Source: Corinectria fuckeliana
Lineage: Eukaryota > Ascomycota > Sordariomycetes > Hypocreales > Nectriaceae
Reading direction: 5' to 3'
Length of the DNA stretch: 46,309 nucleotides
Assembly: GCA_019137255.1 (NCBI GenBank)
Contig: WPDH01000363.1
Span: forward strand, 1-46,309
Under the pieces are notes generated by a model, which made no database searches, was not told the DNA's origin, and saw only the letters and a list, made by a program, of their open reading frames with translations. Positions 10,721-22,304 of the stretch are shown piece by piece. The position numbers were made by a program, and so were the translations under genes. How positions within the stretch are numbered: the first letter of the stretch is position 1; each line of letters starts with the position of its first letter.

Positions 10721-11117
10721 GCGAGCGTCGTTTCGCCTGCTACGCGGATGTGGTGATGCAAGTCGGGTCCAAGAGAGTTTGGGGTTAATGATAGGGACGA
10801 TACCAGAGAGCGGAAGACAGAGATCTCATGTTTTGATACGATTGTTAGTCCGACATTGGGCGACAGGCCATAACGCCTGCGCTACTATTTTACTCCTTTT
10901 CTCACTATTGGTACACTATCAAAGCTCTGTCTAGGTGAGTGCAACGAGGCATCGTGGCAAACACCTACATACCGCCAGGATAAACCTCTCGACCGGACAC
11001 TTCCGGTTCCGGTCCTTTCGTCAAAGCAAGAACAAAACAACCAGCCAACCGTTGTGGTACACACAAATCCTGTAATCTCGATGGAACATCCAACCAAAAG
11101 TGAACAGCAAAGGAAGA
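10721..11117. other. Convergent 3' region between transporter and dynamin-like genes
   Basis: Holds the two facing 3' untranslated regions. No gene, RNA or repeat was seen. Confidence 0.5.
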
Positions 11118-14100
11118 TCAAGCTTCTCCCCCTTCCTCCTGAATCGCACCGCTCATCATAACATCCGTATCCTGTGGCTCATTATACGCAGATTCCTCCT
11201 GCGAGAAGTCGTGGCTCTCCGCGCCGCCTGTCTCTAGGCCTTCGATGCTGGCTAGCGCCTTGACAAACTTCTCCCGCTCGCCCTTGAGCGTCTCCCTCTT
11301 CGTCGCCGTCGCATCATCCTCTGCCATAAGCCGCTCATAAACCCTCGCGGCATCCGGACCACGAAGACCTAGCTTCTCGTCGAGGTAGTACGGGAGCTGA
11401 CGCTGAATATCCGGGATCATCCCGTTCGTAATCTGCAGTGCCACGGAGTCTGCAAATCGAAGCGCTGCGAGGCGGTAGTATCCTCTAACATATGATACCA
11501 CCTCGAGCTCTCGCTCAAACGGGTCTGGGCCAATCTTGAGGAGATCAGTCTCACGTCGCTTCCTATCTTGGGCTCGCTTCTCCTCTGTCAAGCCCTCCCA
11601 TGGGTCCGGGGCTCGGCCATCTGAGAATCCGTGTGCTTTCATTCGCATCTCGTGGCGGTAGCGCTTTAGAAGGATCGTCTCAGCGCCGCGACACCCGTGG
11701 AAGGCCTCCCGATTGATGGTAAATAGCCCGAATGTCTCCAAGCGATACGCAATAGCAAGGGCAGCCAAAGTCTCTTTGCAACGTTCTCCTAAGTACTCTC
11801 TGAGCAATTTTCTCGACTCTTGATAGATCAATCGCTTATTGAGACGGTCGAAGGACTTCTTTAGCGCTGCCTCCAGAAGCTGATGAAGGAGACTCATGAT
11901 GTGGTCTAGGAAAGCCTTCATCGGCCCATCCCAGGGCTTCATCGCCTCCCGGCACATGTCGTTATAGACCTCTTCCGTAATGAGATCTGGCATACCGGCC
12001 CTAGTCTTGGCGTTTATCTCATCGCGCACCTGTCGCAGGGTGCGGAATCCTCGACCAACTCTGCTGAATTGGGTGAATGGTTCAGGAAACTGAGATTGAG
12101 CTCGTCTTGGGCCAGGAGAAGGCCGAGGAGGGACGCTTCCTCTCCCATCCTCTGGCTTGATGTAGCCGTTGTGCCCATTCTGACCCTGGAGAGGGTTTAG
12201 ATTAGCCGCTTGATCCATCCGCTGTCGCTTCGCTGGGGTGGTAGGTGGCCCCATGCCCCGTCGCTTTGAGGTGGGCGTCACGACGCTTGGAGTAGTAGAT
12301 CCGCCATCGGATTCGTCATCCGAGATTTCCATCACTGGAATATCGCTCACATCTGTGAGGGTGAACTTGGGCTTCATATCGAGGAGACAGTTGCGAAAGT
12401 TATCGGGCAGAGGGCCAAAGCGCTTCGAGAATTCGGCAGGTCGTAGTTCTGATCGAGCATGTTCGCCAAACTCCATGATGCCAGTTTGGACCTCAAGCTC
12501 CACATTGACAGGCAACTCAGGCAGCTTACCAAGCTGCCCGTTGATCTTTTCAAGGTGATGCTTGAGCGTTGACTTTATGTGGGGAAGGCTATAGGCACGC
12601 AGTTAGTCTAGTGACTACGTTGGTAGACCATGGAGACAGTGAATAAAGTGATGGCTTACCTCTTTGCAAACTCCTCTCCCAGTCGCTCAGACAGATACGC
12701 CTTGAGTCTCTCGATACCGCATTGCGTAGAGAAGCAGTGAAAATCAGCTGGCCATCTCTCAAACGAGTGGTTCTCGAACACGTGCTCTTCCCAGACCTTC
12801 AGCTCATCAAGATCCTTGCCTTGGGGTCGCGAAGTAATGAAATAGCCGAGGCCAGTCTGATGAGCTTCGCCTTTCATGATGGACAACCACTGATCATGAT
12901 TGCCACCCTCGGGGATGAGATCCGCCTTGGTCAGCACGCCGATAGTTCGTTTCAAAGCTCCCAACTTGCGGGTAAGGCCAAAGGTGGACGAATTTTCAGC
13001 ATCGCTATTCATGGGCATAGAGCAGAGAATGATAGCAGACGGGTGCTGGATGTAGGTTTTGGATAAGTTCCGCACGACGTTGACAAGGTAGTCGTCCCGG
13101 GCATCAGCAGGGTTCTGAAAGATACCAGGCATGTCGTAGAAAGAGAGATCGGGAAGCTCAGGACCCTTGATTTCGAGAGCGACGATGTTGGGAGAGAACT
13201 TGGCCGTGACCTCATCGGCAGCCTTGGCGATGGGGGTGTTCTGGGCGATGGAGCCAGACCCGGGAACAAAAAGCATGTGGCTCTTGTCGTCGTTGAGGAT
13301 GGCAATCTGGGCCCAGCGGAGGACCTCCTCAATCTCATTCTTCTCGTGCATCGTCTTGAATTCATGGACCGCCGTAACAGGCAGTTTCCGCCACGGATAG
13401 AAGGGGTCCTGGTCTGTGACGTCGCTCTCGGTGATGGGGCGGTCCCCGGGCGGCTTGTAAGAGTACTCCTTGCGGAGCCAAACACGACAGGACCAGTCGT
13501 TATTCCGAGAGACTCGGATGTGAAGCGGGCAGCGGGTGCAAGTACCCTCGCTCCGGGGAAGTTCAAGACTAGCGAGCCCTGACATCAGGCTGGACTTGCC
13601 AGCCGACTGGTCGCCAACGAGGACGAGCTCTGGGAGCTGCACATCGTGAGAGACGCCGAGTTGTTGAAGCTCTCCAAGCGTATCGTTGCAAGCCTTCAGC
13701 TTCTTGCCGATGTCCTGGAAGGACGTGTGGAAGAAACTCTCACCAGGGTCAACGCTGGTAGGACTCTCCACGGCGGCGACGGCGGCGGCGGTGGTTAAGG
13801 GACGCATCCTCACTTCCCGCAACAAGGGTTCTGGCTCCGTGTTGCGTTCACTAGGCGTTGCTGTGATGAGGCGAGTCAGTCGGGGGTTACTCGCGAAACT
13901 TGTGAGCCAGATGATGAGATGAGACTTACGTGCATCAGAGCGTTCTTGGCGGTAGAAAGACTGGTCGACAGGCATATAGCTTGTGCTGCCGCCGTAATTT
14001 GAGGTATTCGAAGAACCTCTTGCAGGACTGTTGGTGAAAGTCCCCGAGTCGGCAACTGTGGTGTGGCTTGCGGTAAGGTCGGGATCTGGCTTGATGATGT

Positions 14101-14188
14101 TGTTTGTGTGGGAAGCGCGAGGACCTCGGCGTCTTGTAGGGTGAGGCATCCTGCGTGGGGAGAGGGTGAGTGTCGATTCAGATTTCAT
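11118..14188 (-). CDS. Dynamin-family GTPase
   Basis: Exons 14188-13930, 13860-12660 and 12588-11118 encode 976 residues. A second in-frame ATG at 14149 may be the true start, since a pyrimidine stretch ending in CAG precedes it. The GTPase domain carries G1 GDQSAGKS (169-176), the G2 region TCTRCPL (193-199), G3 DMPG (329-332) and G4 TKAD (397-400). A middle/stalk region follows, then a disordered Ser/Pro-rich insert just after a VMEISDDESDGG segment. The C-terminal helical part (region LPYYLDEKLGL to the end) resembles a GTPase effector domain. There is no PH or transmembrane segment. It resembles the fungal group of dynamin-related and Mx-like proteins rather than Vps1, Dnm1 or Mgm1. Intron 1 (69 nt) is a multiple of three without a stop, so retention would add 23 residues. 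Confidence 0.9.
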
Positions 14189-15465
14189 TCACCTCGATAC
14201 TAGCGGGGCCCAATCAAAGAAAAGTGAATACAGAAGCGATTGCTTGTATCGGGGTGAATGGCGAGTGAGTGGCCTAACAGCTGCCGAACCGCTTCAACAG
14301 TCGTTGCTAGGACGTGGTTTGATGGTTGCTAAGGCGAACGGATGAATGACAAGTCGCAGTCTAACAGAAGATTCCGCAGGGCATCAAAATAACAACCAAG
14401 ATGAAAAAAGGACGCAGAATGCAGAGATGACAGTCGGGGCGAGAGCCTGTGAGATGAGAGTGGCGAGGAGAAGTGGTGGTGGGTTATTGCAAATGGTGTT
14501 TCGCTTCTTCTCGCCCCCAAGCGATGCGGCTCTGGAGCAACACGGTGCATCGATAACGGGTGTTAAGGGACCCAGCCTTGGTCATGTGACGCGATGGCTC
14601 CTACATGCGCTTGGAACTTCGTGAGAATGAGTAAGGGGTACAATAGCACCTCTTGGATTTGATTCAAAAGAAAATAAGCATTGATTAGCCGTTCACTTGG
14701 GTTTAGAGGCAATACAATCCTGCTGTTCTTAACAGAAGTGAATGCTCCCAGGAGTTGCGCCAGCGCAGGTACGTATCCGTAAAGCTTGAGAAGAAAAAAT
14801 GGAGTGGCTGGGCACCAGGCAGCTGCCCCTATAACCCGGCCCCTAAAGCTGGGGGGTTTTAATTAGTGCTTGCAGCGCGGTGTCGTGTAAGTGGTAGCCA
14901 GGGGAGCGTGCCTGGTGCGTGCGGGCCGCGATAGGGGGCGGGGTCCACCTAGGGAAGCGCTGGACACTCACCCAAGTCACCGTCGTCGGTGAGGAGTTAT
15001 TAGTAAGGGTGGGTGGGGCTGCGTCGCCTTCACCGAATCGAGGGAATAACGATAACGATAACGATAACGCACGTAGGGTCTCACTCATCATCGCAATGCA
15101 ACTGCGCTATTGCGGATTGATGTGGTGCTCATTGCCCCCAAACCGGCGAGACTTGTGTGACATATCTTTGTTGAACTGTAAAATCCTAAAACATCTGACT
15201 TATCTCGTGGCCATCATTGATGCCCGCTGCGTGTGATAAATAGTTGACAGCTTTCACCTTCACCCTAACCGCTTCGCTTAATCGCATACCGAGCTATCCC
15301 TGTCCCAGTCGCGGGTGACCGCCTCCCCGCCAAACAGGCCAGCAACCACCAAATCTCCCACCACCGCTCAACCACCCATCGCCAGCTTCAACCCTCCCAG
15401 GATCGTCCTCTGAGACGTTTCTTCCCCCATTCTCTCCCTCCCGTCCCTTTCTGTCCTTGTGAAAA
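14189..15465. promoter_or_regulatory. Divergent promoter region between the dynamin-like and GMPPA genes
   Basis: The two flanking genes are transcribed away from this region. It contains an ATAACG tandem repeat (15,046-15,069), which supplies four GATA-type cores. The last 150 bases before 15,466 are strongly C/T-rich. No coding region is supported. Confidence 0.45.
15046..15069. repeat. ATAACG tandem repeat (four copies)
   Basis: Four perfect hexanucleotide copies upstream of the GMPPA gene. Confidence 0.9.
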
Positions 15466-16926
15466 ATGTCCCTTCACGTCCCCATGGCGCATCGTGCCAA
15501 GGAGCAGGGCGCCACCAAGGCCGTCATCCTGGTATAGCTTCACTCCCCCCACCCCTCCGATTTGACCTTCGAAGAAATAGCTAACAGCTTCAAGGTCGGC
15601 GGCCCCTCGCGGGGAACCCGCTTTCGTCCCCTCTCCCTCGACCTCCCCAAGCCCCTCTTCGAGGTCGCCGGCCACCCCATCATTTGGCACTGCCTCAGCT
15701 CCGTGGCGCGCGTGCCCAACAAGCAGATCCAGGAGGTGTACATCATCGGCTACTACGATGAGTCCGTCTTCCGCGACTTCATCAAGGACTCGGCCAAGGA
15801 GTTTCCCGCTATAACTATCAAATACCTCCGCGAGTACGAGGCCCTGGGCACCGCCGGCGGCCTCTACCACTTCCGTGATGCCATCCTCAAGGGCCGCCCC
15901 GAGCGCCTCTTCGTCCTCAACGCCGACGTCTGCTGCTCCTTCCCTCTCGACGAGATGCTGCGCCTCTTTATTGAGAAGGACGCCGAAGCTGTTATCCTCG
16001 GTACCCGCGTCAGCGACGAGGCTGCCAAGAACTTCGGCTGCATCGTCTCTGACGCCCACACCCGTCGCGTGCTGCACTACGTCGAGAAGCCCGAGTCGCG
16101 CATTAGCAATCTCATCAACTGCGGCGTCTACCTCTTCTCCACTGAGGCCATATTCCCCTCCATCCGCTCCGCCATCAAGCGCCGCCTCGACCGGCCCCCG
16201 CGCCTTGTCTCCTACCCCTCCTCCGACAACCTCGAGAACAGCTTCATCCTGCCTGACGATGACGATGACGAAGGAAAGAAGAACGAGGTTATTCGCCTCG
16301 AACAAGATATCCTGAGTGACATGGCCGACAGCAAGCAGTTCTACGTCTACGAGACCAAGGACTTCTGGCGCCAGATCAAGACAGCTGGCTCTGCCGTCCC
16401 CGCAAACGCCCTCTACCTGCAGAAGGCCGCCCAGTCCAACGATAACGAGCTCTCACAGCCCAGCGCCAACATTGTGCCCCCAGTCTTCATCCACCCAACC
16501 GCCGAGGTCCATCCCACTGCGAAGCTCGGCCCCAACGTGAGCATTGGCCCCCGCGTTCACGTTGGCGCTGGTGCCCGCATCAAGGAAAGCATTGTCCTCG
16601 AGGACTCAGAAATCAAGCACGACGCCTGCGTGCTCTACTCCATCATCGGCTGGGGCAGCCGCGTCGGAGCCTGGGCCCGTGTTGAGGGCACCCCTATCCC
16701 CATGGGCGGCCATTCGACCACCATCATCAAGCACGGCGTCAAGATCCAGAGCATCACCATCCTCGGCAAGGACTGCGGCGTTGGCGATGAGGTCCACGTA
16801 CAGAACTGCATCTGCTTGCCCTACAAGGAGCTGAAGCGGGTACGTATATTCTCGCTCCTGAACGCCATCTCGGCCCATACTAACGTGGCAATGTTCTAGG
16901 ATGTCTCTAATGAAGTCATCATGTAA
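15466..16926 (+). CDS. Mannose-1-phosphate guanylyltransferase, GMPPA-type
   Basis: Exons 15466-15531, 15595-16839 and 16900-16926 give 445 residues. Intron 1 splits the nucleotide-binding motif; its acceptor is the unusual CAAG at 15591-15594, forced by frame. The rejoined N terminus reads VGGPSRGTRFRPLS followed by PKPLFEVAG, the GMPPA form of the nucleotidyltransferase signature. Later blocks include LNADVCCSFP, GTAGGLYHFRD and a C-terminal left-handed beta helix with hexapeptide repeats (about residues 300-420). The last exon supplies only DVSNEVIM, the typical end of the family. Active GMPPB enzymes make GDP-mannose for N-glycans, O-mannan and GPI anchors; the longer A-type proteins are mainly regulatory partners sensing GDP-mannose, so catalytic activity is not certain. 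Cytosolic. Confidence 0.93.
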
Positions 16927-17569
16927 ATGGGGAAGCACATTATAATATCGGACATGAAACCCAAAAACTCATCTGCCACAATAAAAATTCGGGGAGCAAA
17001 TCGCGTTAGGACAACACGGAACTTAATGGGGGTGAGAGATGAGTTTGACCATCTTAGTAGTTCTCATGGGGAATGGGAGCTGTTACGATGCAAATTGGAC
17101 GGGCAAATGGGCTAGAAGACCAGATAAACGTCTATTTTCGCCCGATAAACACATCATCCTAGGAAAATAGCTCATGGAGCATCATCCAAAGGATTCATCC
17201 CGTTTCTAAAAATTCAAGAAATGCGGCATCTACCCTTATATCCTTCTCCCACGTAACTTTTGGGAGGCGCATTTCTTAAGGTTTCCTGCGTGCCTTGCTT
17301 GTGTTCGTGGCCTTCACTGCCTCCAGGACAGTGCCTGTCTAGGCCAAGAAGTACTTGTTCTAGCTATCCAAAATGTATCCATGGTATCTAGGATACGTCG
17401 CCTATATAGTTGGTATATATGTGAAAATGGTTCGTGTCATGAAATCGTTGCAAGTTCGTGAAATATGACATCCCCAGAGTGCTGTTGACCTTGCACTTGG
17501 ATGCCAACCTATTTTTTCTTCTTCTTCAAGGTACCGCGGGCACCCTTCTTCAGTTTTGTTAGTCGTAGA
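16927..17569. other. Convergent 3' region between GMPPA and the nucleotide-sugar transporter
   Basis: AT-richer sequence with the two facing 3' ends. No gene or repeat was recognised. Confidence 0.5.
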
Positions 17570-19254
17570 TCAGTCTTCCCGCTTGATGTTGGTCCGACTC
17601 GGCTGCCGGGGCAGCATCGGGCTGCTGGGCCGGCTGGTAGTCAAAGCAATGTTGTTGTCAAATGGTGTGAGACGAGCCCCAGCCGATCCACGTGGGGTAT
17701 ACACCCGCTCAATCGTGGGCCTCTCAAATTTGGCGATCTGGATAGGAGCAGGGCGGCGAACGCCGCGCTCCGAGCTGCTGTAGATGTACGTGGACAGGAG
17801 GACAAACGAGGTGCCGAGGATGAACTGCAAAGGCACGTTAGAACGGGACCGAAAGAAAAAAAAACCCTCAGGATGCAGCTGCAGCGTAAGGAACAGGAAG
17901 CATACCGTGAACGTAACCTCAAAGTTGAAAACAAAAACGCTGACCAAAAAGCTGACGACGATGCTGATGCTTGTCGCGAAATTCTTGACGATGTTGTCGG
18001 CATCACGAATCACGACGCTACCAATCAGACCGCCAGCAGCTTGCAGGATCACAGCAGTCCATACAACCCAGTTGTAGCCCTCGAAGAAGCCGTGCTCGCT
18101 GATACCGCTACCGTCCTGCCAGATGACACCGCCTAGGAGCGCAGCGAAAAGTGAGTAGAAGCTTAGTTGGACATTTCGAATCCAGACGCTGGCTTGGGTG
18201 GGGCTCTCCTTGAGCAGCTTCTCAAAGTAGACGCCGGTGAGGCCAGAAACAGAAGCGGCGACCAGCACGGAAGTGAGGCCGACGGAGTAGTCCATCAGTG
18301 GGTCGGGAGCTGGCAGGTCGTGGTCAATGCCCTCGTAGGTAGCGGAGCGCTTGGCAAGTCTGCCGCCAGAGCCAAAGTCGACTGGGGCATGGCCAAGTTC
18401 ATGCAGGGACCGGGGGAAGAAGTGGTCAGTCATATCGTGAAGAATGGTAGAAGAGCCGGATGGCGATTCGCCTTGGGGCATGGAGACAATGCAAACACCA
18501 ATAGTGAGGATGACGAGGGAGAGCCAACGCTTAGGACCGAGGTGTCGGCGCAGGAGAGTAACGCTGAAAAGGGCCGTAATAAGAATCTATATAGCTATTA
18601 GTCTCGGTTTAGACCCTAGCATGTGTATTTCCATGTGATCAAATTTGGGATCCAAGTTATGCACCCTGGGCAACACACCTTAAGTTGGTAGAGAATCTGG
18701 AAGTGGACCGCGTCGAGGTTACCGATGGCGACATATTGCAGGAGATTCTGGAGTGTGTAGAAGGCAGCAATGAGGGCGAGCTTCCAGCCATCACCAGCGA
18801 AGACGGAATTGTAGATCTGCTCGAAGAGGACGGTGGCGGGGGTGGTGGGCGCGAGCGTCTTGGAGGTTTCATAGATGGCGAGGGTAAGGGAGACGGCAAG
18901 TTTAATGACCTCGTTGAGGAACACGGCGGTGGATGTAAAGTATCGGTGATCGCCAGACGGGGGCATAACTCGGGAATAGTGCATGATCTGTAGGAAGCAC
19001 GGCTGATTAGCATTCGTCGTTTTTAGGGATGGGAGGTAGGTAGAGGCGCATACCAAAATGAGCGCCGAATTCTGAAAGGTCAGCTACATCATGGTTCTGT
19101 CAGTATTGCCGCTTCACCAACGGCCCGAGGGCATGGGGAATTGAGACCGTACCGTGGTCAGCGACCACTGCTTTTTTGTGAGGCCTAAAAACGTGCCCTG
19201 CGTGCCTTGCGTGGACGGCGCAGGAGTGCGCGGGTATCTGTCGAGGATGGCCAT
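17570..19254 (-). CDS. Golgi nucleotide-sugar transporter (UDP-galactose/CMP-sialic acid transporter family)
   Basis: Five exons (19254-19153, 19083-19054, 18987-18679, 18586-17906, 17824-17570) encode 458 residues; exon 2 has only ten codons. About ten hydrophobic helices are present. Family blocks are AVHFQILYQLK at the end of exon 3, GVYFEKLLKE plus WIRNVQLSFYSL in the middle, and DADNIVKNFATSISI in helix 8 to 9 (the usual YADNI block with D for Y). These place it in the SLC35A family (Pfam Nuc_sug_transp), which exchanges UDP-galactose or UDP-GlcNAc for UMP across the Golgi membrane; the exact substrate is not decided. The C-terminal tail of about 70 residues is polar and disordered. It lies tail to tail with the GMPPA gene, another sugar-nucleotide gene. 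Confidence 0.92.
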
Positions 19255-19824
19255 GACGCACACGACTCTGGGTAGTTGGCGCGAAAGAAAGCGAGAAGGG
19301 TACAGCTGATTGAAAGAACTTCGGGATTGTATTGTGATAGGTTGTTGAGGTCCGGCCGACAGGTAATGTGCGTGCGCCTGCGATTGCGATTGCGATATCG
19401 TCTTCGAATGCGATCGTTCTGCGCCTGGAGCTCCGTCAAGGTTGGCGTCGTAGGCGCGGATGGCCTCGTCCGCGGTCGAGCGTCGTCGAGAAATATCGAG
19501 ACACGTAGAAGCTTCGCAATTGATGAATTGGTGGCTATCGGCTTCTTCGAGGTCGCTGCCTTAGGCCTCCTCCACAATCGCAACCCGGTGGTGCTGCCAA
19601 CTTGAAGGCTCGGGAGCCAAAAGACCTGTCTTTTCTCGGCCCTCGCTTGGTGCCTGGTCCGTTCCTGGATTTTTCGGCGTGGGTAGAGGCTACGCGGCAG
19701 CCAATAATCTGATTGCCGATGGGTGAAGGAGAGTATCGATCTTGCGAGAAACTGGGGGAAAGAGAGAGGAGTATCAAGGTAAAGGTGGGAGGTGTAGGAG
19801 TCGGAGAAAGAGGAGTCGTCAAAA

Positions 19825-19860
19825 GAGGCGTCGGAAGGAGGCGTCGGAAGGAGGCGTCAG
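19825..19860. repeat. 13-bp tandem repeat, about 2.8 copies
   Basis: The unit GAGGCGTCGGAAG occurs twice in full and once in part, upstream of the transporter gene. Confidence 0.8.
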
Positions 19861-20858
19861 AGGAGGGGAGGAGACCTCAAAAGGGCAAACGCGACGGGGG
19901 AGGGAGGAGGGGGAGATAGATTTAGGAGCAATGTAAATGCAGATGCGAATGCAGCACAGCGAGTCAGCCATGCAGCGTCCAGGAAGCCCACAGCGCGCTG
20001 CTGTGTAAAGCAAGGGTGCTCCTGCTCTGTAGGTAAGGTGCGGTCGGAGCTGATGGGGCAGGTGCGGTCGGGTCGGTCTGTCGGTCGCATGTGGTTTGGG
20101 ATTTTAGTCGGGTCGTGGCCGTGGTGGAGGTAGGTGCTCAAGTGCTGTGGGTAGGTGCTGTGGTGGCCCTGTGGCTGTGGGTACTGCAAGGAGGGTGGAG
20201 GGGGCCCGGCTGGGCAGGGGCACGCTCGGCAGGTTTATTAGCCTTCCCCGACTTTTGGTTTTAATTAGTAGGGCGTTAATTATGCGGTCCCTACGGAGTA
20301 CAGTGCAGGCCGACGCAGGGCACACGTTGCAACCCTGTTCAGGTACGGATACTTACTGATCAGGAAACGGGCAGGATACTGAGTTAGGTTCTGTATCTGT
20401 AGTCTAAGTGCCTCTAACCTCCGGCTCGCTCTGTTCTCCCCTGCTGTCATTTCCGACATCTGTTGTCAGAAAAGCCTCGACGAGAAACAGCATCCAACCA
20501 AGCTCTCCCCCTCCCCCTCCCATTCCCGTTCCCATTCCCATTCACAAATCACAGCCCTCCTTTTGCTGGTCCCCATGTACTTCGTAGTTTTCCAGGGCAA
20601 GGGGGATGGAGCAAAATCCCCGGGCCCCATGTCCAGCCCTTTTTTGCCACCACCCTTGTCTTGGCCCAGGAGCCTTCCCGCGGCGGGCCTAAAAAACATC
20701 TGCGGCAGCGCTAGACGGGTGCAAACTGCAAAGGAGACATGACAGAGACACAGCAGAGACGGAGCAGAGACAAGAGCGAGTCCGACCCCTGAGAGCGAAG
20801 CGAGCAACGGACCTGTACTCCGTAGGTATCTATGTGTCTCCAAGTCAGCTAGTAGGTA

Positions 20859-20885
20859 GGTACCTAAGGTACTGACTTAGGTACC
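20859..20885. repeat. Perfect 10-bp inverted repeat (GGTACCTAAG arms)
   Basis: Arms 20,859-20,868 and 20,876-20,885 are perfect reverse complements with a 7-nt loop. GGTACC/TAGGTA-rich clusters also occur at 35,268 and 39,514-39,540. Confidence 0.8.
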
Positions 20886-22304
20886 GCTTACTAGTACTAG
20901 AGGTTCCCGTCTAAGCCACCCAGAACTGCTGAAAAGCTAGAGTGAGCTGTTTGAATCAACACTGTAATCCAGGTTGCTCTCTTCATCGTCTCCGCGTTGA
21001 GACATGGCAGGGCCAATCCTGGTAGGAGACGACATCGCTGACGCGCTGATACACTGACAGCTCTGGTTCGCGGTGTAGAAAATGCTCATCTCCAGTCGCA
21101 CTGCTGCATGTCTCTGCTTTGAAGGCCCTCCTTGCGCATCTAGCTGGGTATTGCTCGACCGCTCTTCCAAGACCACGTACACCTCCGGACGGTAACTGGT
21201 CTTACGAGTTTGTACGTGTACTCCGTACGAATACGTATTCTTACCGTCTAGTAAATCGCGTCGGACCTAAACATCATCTTTCCCCCAATCTACGAGGAAC
21301 CCAATACAATGGTTGAGCTTTTAGAGGCCGAGAAGTCGTCATGGAAGCAAATTGGTCTCGATAAGGTCTGTGCACTCTTTCAAGAACAGTGCCCTCTCTT
21401 GATGATAATCTGATGCCGTCCTGCACGTGTTGTGGAGTGGCCGATCCGCATCCACAACACCCCACAACTCAGATTATCCTCTCCTACAATGACGTCCTAT
21501 GACCTTTCCACGTCGCCCAACCGCCTGTATTTCTTTTCATCTTGGCTAGCTACAATCCCGTGCTTAGTAGGTCCCCATTTACGCATCGCCTTCAAAGAGG
21601 CACGAGACTGCTTTCCTCTCGTGTTACCCAATCACCAAACGACCGCGTGCCCAGCACCGACCCTTCCTTCTGCCCACACCCCCTTATCAAAAAGACCACC
21701 AGCTTGCATTTCCTGTCCGCCAGGTTTCACCTCATCCTCCACTCACCATCCATCCTGGTGACATCAATTCCATCGCCATCTCGCATGTCTTCTTTGTTCC
21801 ACCACCCACGCCAGGTGTCACCACCGCGTGTATGGTGGTTGTATGGTGGCGTATGGCGTCATCCTGTACTATGCTCCTTCGACGCCAAGGACGCCCTCGA
21901 CCATCGCTAGTGTTCTACATACCACAGCCGCGTTCAACTAAGTGACGTAGTGTCTGCATTGCTGCAAGGCACGGGGCCACGTAGCCGCCATCCGGCCGTC
22001 TATCCGTGCCTTTGTGACTCGCTTTCACGACACGCAGACAATGCGAACAATATCCGGCCCGTTCACGCCGGCATTCTGTACCACAATTAGTTGTGAGACG
22101 GCAGTTAGTCACGCACTGCCTCCTCACCGCTGCAATCAGGCTTCATAAATTTGTCAATTTCCATTTCGTATCCCTCGACCTGCGAGACGTCACACTCAAT
22201 TGCTTCTAGTAAACACAGAAACCTTCAGTTATCATCGTCATCTCCCCGTCGCTATCTTGACTCATAATATCGTGCTTCTGTACAACGCGCACCTGGAAAT
22301 TTCC

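Larger units (their letters stand above)
19255..22304. other. Long intergenic region, leader of the transporter gene and unassigned DNA
   Basis: The part next to 19,255 is the promoter of the nucleotide-sugar transporter and holds a 13-bp tandem repeat (19,825-19,860). Further right are a CCCATT-like low-complexity tract (about 20,508-20,552), an inverted repeat (20,859-20,885) and four TACTYCGTA motifs (20,291, 20,578, 20,816, 21,219). A short frame from the ATG at 21,309 (34 codons, good context) has natural-looking codons and could be a first exon, but no continuation was found. The plus-strand frames at 20,463-20,714 and 21,432-21,910 are low-complexity or Pro-rich and are not called. Confidence 0.45.

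Noticed and set aside
13009..13566. Ser/Arg/Pro-rich frame overlapping the dynamin GTPase domain
   Set aside because: It is an out-of-frame shadow of the dynamin-like coding exon.
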